A DNA stretch of 64,000 nucleotides from assembly GCA_902491575.1 (NCBI GenBank), contig CABUID010000006.1:1-64000 (forward strand), given 5' to 3'. The position numbers were made by a program, and so were the translations under genes. The notes under the pieces are model-generated. The model did not search any database and had not been told where the DNA came from. It saw only the letters and a program-made list of their open reading frames with translations. How positions within the stretch are numbered: position 1 is the first letter of the stretch; each line of letters opens with the position of its first letter. This document shows, piece after piece, positions 8,131-15,348 of this stretch. The DNA comes from an uncultured Bacillota bacterium. Its GTDB lineage: Bacteria; Bacillota_I; Bacilli_A; RFN20; CAG-631.

Positions 8131-9471
8131 TCAGTCGTTTATTTTATTATTTGGTTTTTTAGCAGGTCCAGTGATCACCTTTCCATTTTTATTAAATCTA
8201 GAACCATGACAAGGACAATCCCATGTTCCATCTACCCAATTTTTTCTTAAATTGCAGTGCAAATGTGTACAAGTATGATGAGGATATATAAATTTAGATT
8301 GTATTAGAGTAAAAATATTCTGAACACTATAACCTAAGTATTTTAATAAACGGATATATCTTTTAGGATCAAACAATGATTCATAAATCGATGGATTATG
8401 AAGGATTAAATCTTTTATGATGATAGAAGCCAAAACAGAATTGGTTATTCCCCATTTATTATAACCTGTCGCTATATAAACATTTTTTTTAATTTCTCCT
8501 ATAAAAGGTAGTTTATCTAAAGTTTGATAATCTTGATTATACCAAAAATTTTCCATTTTAACATTTTGAAAATAAAATTTTACTCTATCTTTTAAATCAT
8601 CAATTTTATGATATGATTTTAAAGCTGAACTATCTATGCTTTCACCTGAAAATAATAACTGATTAAACTGATAAGGGCGAAAAGAAAATACTTGATTGCT
8701 ATAATCCATGGCACAATAGGATATATTTGATTCTACTTTTCCTTCTATTACAAATGAAGTAACCGGCTTAAGTTTTAAAAAATAAAAATTAAAATTTTGA
8801 TAAAACGGATAAAAACAAGCAAAAACAATTATTTTTGCCTGAATTTTAAAGTTTTCTCCAAAAGCTTCTTTTTCTTCCTGATTACATCTTGTTTTATACA
8901 CTTTACTATGTTCATAAATTTCTACATTTTCATAGTTATCTAATATGCTTAATAATCCATCCAAATATTTTACAACATGAAAAACTGCTTGATCATCTAC
9001 TTTTAAAGCAAAATGGTTAAAAAGAGTTTCTTCTTTAAATGGAATGTTTAATAATTGATAAGCTTTCTTCTCGTTTTCGTATTGATGGAAATCATCTTGA
9101 TTGTATAAAAAATTCGAACATTTTTGTAATTCACAATCAATTTGATGATGTTGAATATTATTAACAATATGATTTAAAGCAGACAAATTGCCTTTATAAT
9201 ACATCTTAGCTTTATCTTTACCAAATTTTTTGATGAGTTCTTGATAAATAAAGCCATGCTGAAAAGTAATCTTTCCGGTTGTATAACCAGTCGTTGAATG
9301 ATAAAGTTCATTTTGTTCTACAAGCATAATTTTATATTTTGTTTTACTCAATTCATAGGCTAAAGAAATACCACTTATTCCTCCTCCTACAATCAAAATA
9401 TCCGTATGATATGTGCCCTTTAAAGCGGCATACTTTTTTTTATCAGAGTCTTTTAACCAACAAGATTTCAT
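8131..9471 (-). CDS. FAD-dependent oxidoreductase with C-terminal Rieske [2Fe-2S] domain
   Basis: The N-terminal two thirds is a DAO-type FAD oxidoreductase with the dinucleotide motif GGGISG at 29-34. The C-terminal ~50 residues are a Rieske domain: Cys401-x-His403 and Cys419-x-x-His422 are the expected cluster ligands, and Cys406 and Cys421 the likely disulfide pair. The architecture is that of the Bacillus YhfW-like proteins, whose substrate is unknown. The Rieske part presumably accepts electrons from the flavin. No signal peptide is visible, so it is probably cytoplasmic. The stop is TGA, one of several showing that UGA is not sense in this organism. It neighbours an SDR on the same strand. 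Confidence 0.88.
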   Translation of the reverse strand: MKSCWLKDSDKKKYAALKGTYHTDILIVGGGISGISLAYELSKTKYKIMLVEQNELYHSTTGYTTGKITFQHGFIYQELIKKFGKDKAKMYYKGNLSALNHIVNNIQHHQIDCELQKCSNFLYNQDDFHQYENEKKAYQLLNIPFKEETLFNHFALKVDDQAVFHVVKYLDGLLSILDNYENVEIYEHSKVYKTRCNQEEKEAFGENFKIQAKIIVFACFYPFYQNFNFYFLKLKPVTSFVIEGKVESNISYCAMDYSNQVFSFRPYQFNQLLFSGESIDSSALKSYHKIDDLKDRVKFYFQNVKMENFWYNQDYQTLDKLPFIGEIKKNVYIATGYNKWGITNSVLASIIIKDLILHNPSIYESLFDPKRYIRLLKYLGYSVQNIFTLIQSKFIYPHHTCTHLHCNLRKNWVDGTWDCPCHGSRFNKNGKVITGPAKKPNNKIND

Positions 9472-9547
9472 GTTTTCACCTATTTTATTATCTAAAGATA
9501 ACTTATTTTTTCCTTTCTTTTGTTTTTAGTAATATTGCATAGAATAT

Positions 9548-11155
9548 TTAATTAACAATTGTTTTATAAACCATTTCAGCTGTTAATTGATAATTCTTTA
9601 AAGAATAATAATAGATTTTGGTGGAACTAATACCTATAATTTGATTTTGAGTAATGATGGTTCTAAGCATATAATCATTTTCATTAGAAAGCTTTGCTTC
9701 TTGGATAATAGAATCTTTAATACGTATTATTTGGATACTTTGTCCTGCTGAACTCATAATTGGAAAAAATAAATAATCGTTCCATCTTGTAATTGCCTTT
9801 TCATTGTATTTCACTTCGCTATAAATATTTTCTCCTTCATAAAAACAACAATCCTTTATCTGTAAAGTTTCTTTATCAAATAATGCTAAAACTAATCCTA
9901 TTGAACGCATATTTTCATCATAAGAAGTTCCAATAGTAAATAACTGATTATCTATAAGTTGTAAATAATCACAACAGAAATCAACTTTATTTTTTGTAAT
10001 TTCGACAATGGACGAAGCATTCGAAAAATCAAAAATAAATAAAGGATCTATATATAAAAAAGTAGATAAATAACAATAATTTCCGTCAAAACGGATTGAA
10101 TAGATACTTTCTTGAGGAGCTATTTCTTTTTTTGATTTTATTTTAAAATCATTTAAAGAAACATTATAAATCATATTGCTGGCTTGACCATTTAAAAATG
10201 TATTTGTGGCAGCTCTTAAATAGTTTTGATATACATCCATAGAATATTGATTAAGCAAGTATCCTTTTAAAACTACATAACCTTTATATTGTAAATTTTC
10301 TAATAAAAATACATGAATTGCTGTTTTACTTTCTTGATCATATAATGCAGAAGTTAATAAAATATAACTATCCGTGATTTTACTTATTCCCTCGACGCCT
10401 AAAATTCCTTTTACTTCTATTGGCTTTATTTCGTTTAAAGCTATTTTAACCATTAAACGTATCGAATAAGTAGGATTTCCAGCTTCTGATAAATACAAAT
10501 TATCAGGACTTAATTGTTGATGATAATATACAGAATCAAAATATTTTGGATAAATAAAAGTCTTTGTTTCCGGATTGAAAATCGTATAGTTTGCTAAAAT
10601 CAAATACAATTCATTTCCAATTAAGGTAGAAGTTAAATAATAAGTTTCATCAAAAGAAAAATAACGAATGATAGAATAATCTTGTTTACTAAAAATATAT
10701 ATTCTGCTTTCACTTTCAGAATAAGGAAAGGCTCGTCCAGGTACTATTTCCATATTAATCAAAATTTCTTGAATACCAATTAATATTATTTGATTTTGAG
10801 TTATTAATACTTCGGATGGAATAAATTTATCTATTTTTATTTGCTTAATGATTTCTTTAGTAGAAAGCTGAATAATCGTCAATTGTTCATAATCAACGAT
10901 AAACAACTTATCTTCCTCGTAATCATATTGGATAAAATCGCCACTTTCTAAGTTTTCTACCTGAAAGTCATTTAAAATAGGATTGGTAACGGTTTGATCA
11001 TCGGATGATTTATTTTGACAAAAAAAATGAATAGCTTCCTGTGTTGAAATTTTTTGTATTTTCACTTTATCTTCTTGATGGTTTATTTTGACTAGAAAAA
11101 TAACACCGGTAATAAGTAAAAATGTAAAAATAATTGTAAAAATTTTTTTCTTCAT
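9548..11155 (-). CDS. Membrane-anchored beta-propeller domain protein (PF09826-like)
   Basis: The start is set at 11155: AAGGGTG at 11167-11161 is a good ribosome binding site six bases upstream, giving MKKKIFTIIF and a single N-terminal hydrophobic segment (signal or anchor). The remaining ~500 residues are beta-rich with repeated blades. Stretches such as NNYLRAATNTF-like (YLRAATNTFLNG), YSIRFDGNYCYLSTF and DPLFIFDFS match the pattern of the bacterial beta-propeller family PF09826, found on cell surfaces with unknown function. An in-frame upstream ATG at 11188 has no ribosome binding site. It has its own region downstream of the carboxypeptidase terminator. Confidence 0.75.
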   Translation of the reverse strand: MKKKIFTIIFTFLLITGVIFLVKINHQEDKVKIQKISTQEAIHFFCQNKSSDDQTVTNPILNDFQVENLESGDFIQYDYEEDKLFIVDYEQLTIIQLSTKEIIKQIKIDKFIPSEVLITQNQIILIGIQEILINMEIVPGRAFPYSESESRIYIFSKQDYSIIRYFSFDETYYLTSTLIGNELYLILANYTIFNPETKTFIYPKYFDSVYYHQQLSPDNLYLSEAGNPTYSIRLMVKIALNEIKPIEVKGILGVEGISKITDSYILLTSALYDQESKTAIHVFLLENLQYKGYVVLKGYLLNQYSMDVYQNYLRAATNTFLNGQASNMIYNVSLNDFKIKSKKEIAPQESIYSIRFDGNYCYLSTFLYIDPLFIFDFSNASSIVEITKNKVDFCCDYLQLIDNQLFTIGTSYDENMRSIGLVLALFDKETLQIKDCCFYEGENIYSEVKYNEKAITRWNDYLFFPIMSSAGQSIQIIRIKDSIIQEAKLSNENDYMLRTIITQNQIIGISSTKIYYYSLKNYQLTAEMVYKTIVN

Positions 11156-11199
11156 ATATACACCCTTATTATTTTGTGTATTCTTCATTCTTTAATACG

Positions 11200-11228
11200 A
11201 AAAAAAGGTCTAATTTTCTAATTAAACC
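11200..11228 (-). terminator. Terminator of the D,D-carboxypeptidase gene
   Basis: Read on the minus strand, GGTTTAAT, a 6-base loop, and ATTAGACC form an 8-bp stem (one G-T pair) followed by seven T. The stem overlaps the stop codon. Confidence 0.75.
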
Positions 11229-12217
11229 TTATCCTTTAATGATATTGGAACTATAATATCTTCTAAAACATATTTATTTTTATCAAATAATGTAACTTTT
11301 ATAGTTTGTTCATTTAAATTTAATTGATAAAGTAAAGACAAGTCATTTTCATTTGTTATAAAATAATAGTCTTTTTGGCAATAAAATACTTGGTTATCAA
11401 ATGAATTTTCATTTTTATTTAAAATTTTAATCGACTGATAGTGATTAAAATAATATTCGTATTTGTTTCTATGAGTCTCAAAATCATTACCACAATTCAA
11501 AGTTACAACAATTAAATGAATATCATCTTTACTTGCACTTGTCACCAAAGTTCTTTTTGCTTTTGTTGTAAAACCTGTTTTTCCACCTGTACAATAATCA
11601 TAATTCCTTAATAATTTGTTTTTATTAACATAATTAGCATGTGTTTTGGCTGAAGTTATTGTTGAAAATACCGGATTTTGTAAACAATATGAATAAAGGA
11701 TAGCCATGTCGTAAGCCGTTGATAGATTGCCTCCATCGTCACCATCTAATCCATGTGGATTATTAAAAACACTATGATTCATATTCAATTCATAGGCTTT
11801 TTGGTTCATTAAATCGACAAATTCATTCATTGTTTTACTGACAGATAAAGCTAAAGTAACTGCAGCATCATTTCCACTTCTTAATAACAATCCATATAAT
11901 AAATCAATGATTGTGATTTCTTGATTTACTTTTAAATACATACTGCTTCCATCTACTTTTTTGATATCTTCTGGCACTTTGACCGTTTCATAAATATCTG
12001 AATTTTCAATAGCAACAATAGCTGTCATTATCTTAGAAATTGAAGCGACACTTCTCGTCTCATGATAATTAAAACCTTCTAAAATCTTATTCGTAGATTG
12101 CTCAATAACAATATAAGAACTTGCTACAACAGAAGTCGTAGTTTCTTTTTGTTCCTTTTCAAACTGACAACTAGTTAAAGAAAATAGCAAAGAAAACAAT
12201 AAAAAAATCTTTTTCAT
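11222..12217 (-). CDS. D-alanyl-D-alanine carboxypeptidase (S11, PBP5/DacF type) lipoprotein
   Basis: The protein trims the terminal D-Ala from peptidoglycan stem peptides. All three active-site motifs are present: SISK (Ser59-Lys62), SGN (114-116) and KTG (213-215). The start is placed at 12217, which gives a standard lipoprotein signal with lipobox LTSC (Cys17); an in-frame ATG at 12286 would add 23 residues without a matching signal. After the catalytic domain there is a ~100-residue C-terminal part, but no obvious C-terminal amphipathic anchor, as expected if the lipid anchors it. Its presence is direct evidence for a peptidoglycan wall. It lies 84 bases downstream of the ParA-linked gene. 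Confidence 0.92.
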   Translation of the reverse strand: MKKIFLLFSLLFSLTSCQFEKEQKETTTSVVASSYIVIEQSTNKILEGFNYHETRSVASISKIMTAIVAIENSDIYETVKVPEDIKKVDGSSMYLKVNQEITIIDLLYGLLLRSGNDAAVTLALSVSKTMNEFVDLMNQKAYELNMNHSVFNNPHGLDGDDGGNLSTAYDMAILYSYCLQNPVFSTITSAKTHANYVNKNKLLRNYDYCTGGKTGFTTKAKRTLVTSASKDDIHLIVVTLNCGNDFETHRNKYEYYFNHYQSIKILNKNENSFDNQVFYCQKDYYFITNENDLSLLYQLNLNEQTIKVTLFDKNKYVLEDIIVPISLKDKV

Positions 12218-12301
12218 AATTTCACCACTATAAATGTATGTGATTCGTTTACTTTTTATTAATTTTAAAAAATAAATGTATAACAAATAAATCGATGATA
12301 A

Positions 12302-12730
12302 TTATTCATTAATAAGTAATAAAATATTTTTAAATAAATCTTCTTTATATTTAAAGCCAATAAAAGTTGTCATTTTTTTGCGACAATAAGTTTTTAAATT
12401 TTGTATAATGCGATTATCTTTCAACAAATAGTATACAGGAATAAAAGGTTTTACGATATTAAAATTCTCTTGATTAATCACACAAATTAAAGGAAGCAAA
12501 CATGCTATACAGTCATTGCATAATACATAATCCATTTTTTCTTCATAAGCTTTTCTTAACAATTCATAGGCATCATCAAAATTCGTTATTTTAATAAAAG
12601 TAAATTGAAAATTATCTAAATAATTTGAAAAATCATTTAAAAGCTGATTATCAACAAATTGTATAACTTTTAAAGTAAGATGAAAATTTTTATTTTTATT
12701 CAGCAAATGATTAAGTTCTTGTTGATTCAT
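12302..12730 (-). CDS. Unknown 142-aa protein overlapping parA
   Basis: I do not recognise this protein. It starts 20 bases inside the 3' end of the ParA gene, so the two are translationally coupled. There is no signal peptide. A Cys cluster with CxxCxxC spacing occurs within YVLCNDCIACLLPLI, followed by a hydrophobic strand-like stretch, and there is a later single Cys in TYCRKK. The N-terminal half is charged and alpha/beta in character. No ParB features (ParB/Srx nuclease fold GERR, HTH) are visible, although this is where parB normally sits. It could be a ParA partner or a metal- or thiol-dependent regulator; both ideas are inference. Confidence 0.7.
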   Translation of the reverse strand: MNQQELNHLLNKNKNFHLTLKVIQFVDNQLLNDFSNYLDNFQFTFIKITNFDDAYELLRKAYEEKMDYVLCNDCIACLLPLICVINQENFNIVKPFIPVYYLLKDNRIIQNLKTYCRKKMTTFIGFKYKEDLFKNILLLINE

Positions 12731-13487
12731 TTTTTTTAATAACCTCTAAAGCTAAGGAATGATATGCTTTGGCCGCATTACAATTTTTATCGTAATAACC
12801 AATTGGTTTTCCTTTACTTTGCGCTACAGGAATTTTTATAGATTGAGGAATAGCAATATCGTAAACTCTTTCTTTGAAAAACTTTCTTACTTCAATCGAA
12901 ACTTCATTATCTAATTTTGTTCTAGAATCAAACATTGTTAATAAAACCCCTTCAATGTTTAATTTAGAATTAATACTTGATTGTATTTTACGGATTGTAG
13001 AAAGCAAAGAAATTAATCCTTCTAAAGCATAATATTGACATTGAACTGGAACAATTACACTATCACAGGCAACTAACGCATTAATATTCAACAAGCCTAA
13101 TGAAGGCGGACAATCAATGATTACATAATCATATTGGTCTTTAATTAAATCTAATTGTACTTTCAATCTTTTTTGTTTTTCTTGAAAAGAAGTGGCAATC
13201 TCAAAATCCGCCATTGCTAAATCAATTGTAGCTGGAATAATATCTATACCAAATGCTGTAGGGTAAATACATTTTTCAACGGGTGCCTTTTTTAACATGA
13301 CATCATTGATATTTGAACTAATCATGTCTTTATCAATTCCTACACCGGAAGATGAGTTCCCCTGGGGATCCATATCAATTAATAAAACTTTTTTATGATT
13401 TTCCACTAAGGCTGCAGAAAGATTGACTGCTGTCGTCGTTTTTCCTACTCCACCTTTTTGATTACAAATCGCATGTACTTTCCCCAT
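12711..13487 (-). CDS. parA: ParA/Soj family chromosome-partitioning ATPase
   Basis: This is a deviant-Walker ATPase of 258 residues with KGGVGKTT starting at Lys11 (signature lysine present), the switch I/Walker A' region IDMDPQGN, and the Walker B stretch VIIDCPPSLG. Proteins of this type move ParB-parS complexes and, as Soj, regulate DnaA. The start is set at 13487 (ATG), eight bases from AAGGAG; the GTG three bases upstream is less likely. No parB follows: an unrelated 142-residue gene overlaps its end. It lies about 44 kb from dnaA on the leftward arm. Confidence 0.92.
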   Translation of the reverse strand: MGKVHAICNQKGGVGKTTTAVNLSAALVENHKKVLLIDMDPQGNSSSGVGIDKDMISSNINDVMLKKAPVEKCIYPTAFGIDIIPATIDLAMADFEIATSFQEKQKRLKVQLDLIKDQYDYVIIDCPPSLGLLNINALVACDSVIVPVQCQYYALEGLISLLSTIRKIQSSINSKLNIEGVLLTMFDSRTKLDNEVSIEVRKFFKERVYDIAIPQSIKIPVAQSKGKPIGYYDKNCNAAKAYHSLALEVIKKNESTRT

Positions 13488-13540
13488 CACTTTTTCTCCT
13501 TTAATGTAGAAATATTATAGCATTAAAAGATATAGAATGA

Positions 13541-13573
13541 AATAAAATTAAAAAACTCAGTCTCCTGAGTTTT
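13541..13573 (-). terminator. Terminator of the DUF378 gene
   Basis: On the minus strand, AAAACTCAG, a 4-base loop GAGA, and CTGAGTTTT form a 9-bp perfect stem followed by TTTAATTTTATTTC. It separates DUF378 from parA. Confidence 0.85.
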
Positions 13574-13579
13574 AAAATA

Positions 13580-13804
13580 TTAATCCACTTTCTCTCTTAT
13601 TACTCTTGGTGTATCTAAATCAACAAAGTAAAGAATAATATTAACAAGTCCAGCTATTGCCACAACTGTATATAGAATTCTGCTCATTACAGAACCTGCA
13701 CCAAATATATAATCTACTAGATTAAAGTTAAAGATACCTACGAGTCCCCAATTAACAGCACCTATAATTGTAAAAGTTAATGCTATCTTTTGTACGATAT
13801 TCAT
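13580..13804 (-). CDS. DUF378 family small membrane protein
   Basis: A 74-residue protein with two hydrophobic helices. The conserved DUF378 stretch AVNWGLVGIFNFNLVDYIFG is visible, followed by a second helix (ILYTVVAIAGLVNIILYF). This family (YuzA-like) has no established function. The start at 13804 is chosen because AAAGGAGG lies six bases upstream of that ATG; the ATG two codons earlier abuts the ribosome binding site. It is divergent from the LolA-like gene. Confidence 0.85.
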   Translation of the reverse strand: MNIVQKIALTFTIIGAVNWGLVGIFNFNLVDYIFGAGSVMSRILYTVVAIAGLVNIILYFVDLDTPRVIREKVD

Positions 13805-13837
13805 ATTCATCCTCCTTTGCATTCTTATTTTGAACAA

Positions 13838-13891
13838 TGTCATAATATTTCATTCTAAATTGTCATAAGTTCAGTTTTTTTATCATAAGTT
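13838..13891. promoter_or_regulatory. Three phased TGTCATAA repeats in a divergent promoter region
   Basis: TGTCATAA occurs at 13838-13845 and 13861-13868, and TATCATAA at 13881-13888; the last two extend to TCATAAGTT. Spacings are 23 and 20 bp, close to two helical turns. They lie between the divergent DUF378 and LolA-like genes and may be sites for a regulator that I cannot name. Confidence 0.3.
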
Positions 13892-13916
13892 ATCTTGAAA
13901 GAGAAAAGGTGAATTT

Positions 13917-14981
13917 ATGAAATTAAAATTTATGCAAGGAAAAACCGGAAAATGGATTAAAAGAATTGTTGTTGTATTATTAGTTGTAGGTTTGTTGGCT
14001 TTTGGAGCGTATAAATTGATTGCAAATAAATCAAATAACGTTGAAAAAAGTGCTCAAGAAACACTTGAAAAACTGGATAGTTATTATATGGAAGCGAATA
14101 TGGAATTTTATAAGGGTGAAGATTCCAGAAAATATATGGTTAAAGTTTCCTTCAAAAAAGCAGACAATCATGATTTGTTTAGAGTTTCTATGTATGACAA
14201 AGCTACTGAGCAAGAACAAATTATTGTTAAAAACCAAGATGGAGTATATGTCTTAACCCCAGCTTTAAATCAAGTCTATAAATTTAAGGGCGATTGGCCA
14301 TTAAATGGACATAAACCTTACTTGTATCATTCAATGATTGAAACGATTCAAGGAAAATGTGATATTTCTAAACTCGATGAAGGCTATTTAATTGTTTCGA
14401 CTCCAGAATATAAAAATATGCCATCCTGGGCTAGACAAGAAATGAAAATGACCAAAGACTATAAGCCAGAATGGGTTCATATTTATGATAACAATAATGA
14501 TGTTGCTGTTAAAATCAGTTTTACCAAAGTAGAATTCAATCCAACATTTGCTGAAAATTATTTTGCAGTAGATAGTAATATGGCTGAATCACGCGAAAAT
14601 TTAACTGAAACTTCTTCTTCAACTATCTATGATTTACCATTGTATCCTGTCAATGCGGATATTGATGCTACTTTAAAAGAAGTTAGCAATATTACAATTG
14701 ACAATGGAAAACAAGTTATGCTTACATATTCTGGTAAACAAGGCTTTACTGTACTTGAATCCAATGCCACTAGTTATACAGAAATGACTGAAATTGAAAT
14801 TAATGGTGATATTGTCGATATTTATGGAATTTTCGGTTATAGTGTTTCGAATTCAAATATCAACAAACTATACTTCACTTATAATGGTATTGCTTACCAA
14901 ATTTGGTCAGATAGCGAATCCGTTGCTACCCTTGTTGAAATTGCTTCCGGCATGGAATCTACCGCTATAGAAGATAAATAA
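13917..14981 (+). CDS. Membrane-anchored LolA-like protein
   Basis: A 354-residue protein. Residues ~16-37 form a single transmembrane segment (IVVVLLVVGLLAFGAYKLIA), with a basic N-terminus that stays inside. The outside part begins with a sequence resembling LolA/RseB-type lipid-binding domains (long beta-strands with a VYVLTPALNQVYKF stretch, the pattern found in Gram-positive LolA-like or YdcC-like proteins). The last ~120 residues contain another beta-rich portion (DVYGIFGYSVSN-like, then a YQIWSDSE strand). Its role, perhaps binding a lipid or lipoprotein at the membrane, is inferred from fold only. The ribosome binding site is AAAGGTG. It is monocistronic with a clear terminator. Confidence 0.65.
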   Translation: MKLKFMQGKTGKWIKRIVVVLLVVGLLAFGAYKLIANKSNNVEKSAQETLEKLDSYYMEANMEFYKGEDSRKYMVKVSFKKADNHDLFRVSMYDKATEQEQIIVKNQDGVYVLTPALNQVYKFKGDWPLNGHKPYLYHSMIETIQGKCDISKLDEGYLIVSTPEYKNMPSWARQEMKMTKDYKPEWVHIYDNNNDVAVKISFTKVEFNPTFAENYFAVDSNMAESRENLTETSSSTIYDLPLYPVNADIDATLKEVSNITIDNGKQVMLTYSGKQGFTVLESNATSYTEMTEIEINGDIVDIYGIFGYSVSNSNINKLYFTYNGIAYQIWSDSESVATLVEIASGMESTAIEDK

Positions 14982-15319
14982 TACTTAAATTGAATAGATG
15001 ATGGGCTCGTTTCAAATAAATAGCCCGTCATTTTTATTTTTTCGACAGAATCATAAATATATACATTATAATTCTCGTACTTACAAGAATAAGGAAAATA
15101 ATGGATATTTTCCGTAATTTTTTTATCCATATTCGAAAAAGAAAAGGAGTAACAGTATTGTTTGTAAAATACAATTAACTCCTCTTTTATTTTGCTAGCT
15201 TTGACAATACTTTGCGAATATATGGTATAAGTGATATCTTGTTTTTTATTCAATGATAAGGGAATAAAACCTGTAAGTAAAGTGGTTAATCCAATAATGA
15301 TTGAAGATTTATATTTCAT
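14894..15319 (-). CDS. Small exported protein of unknown function, 3' end antisense to the LolA-like gene
   Basis: The frame opens at 15319 with GGGGTGATAAAT before the ATG, 30 bases downstream of the ClpA-type gene. The N-terminus (IIIGLTTLLTGFIPLSL) is a signal-like hydrophobic segment; the next ~75 residues are polar and Tyr-rich, with one Cys pair (YCYS and SCKY). The reading frame then runs through the hairpin at 14998-15031 and ends 88 bases inside the opposite gene. That tail is probably not selected as protein, so the original stop may have been lost. I do not recognise it. Confidence that some protein is made is moderate. Confidence 0.45.
   Translation of the reverse strand: MKYKSSIIIGLTTLLTGFIPLSLNKKQDITYTIYSQSIVKASKIKEELIVFYKQYCYSFSFSNMDKKITENIHYFPYSCKYENYNVYIYDSVEKIKMTGYLFETSPSSIQFKYYLSSIAVDSMPEAISTRVATDSLSDQIW
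14998..15040 (+). terminator. Terminator of the LolA-like gene
   Basis: ATGATGGGCT (14998-15007) pairs with AGCCCGTCAT (15022-15031) with one G-T pair, followed by TTTTTATTTTTT. Confidence 0.85.
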
Positions 15320-15348
15320 ATTTATCACCCCATATAGTATGGGCAAAA

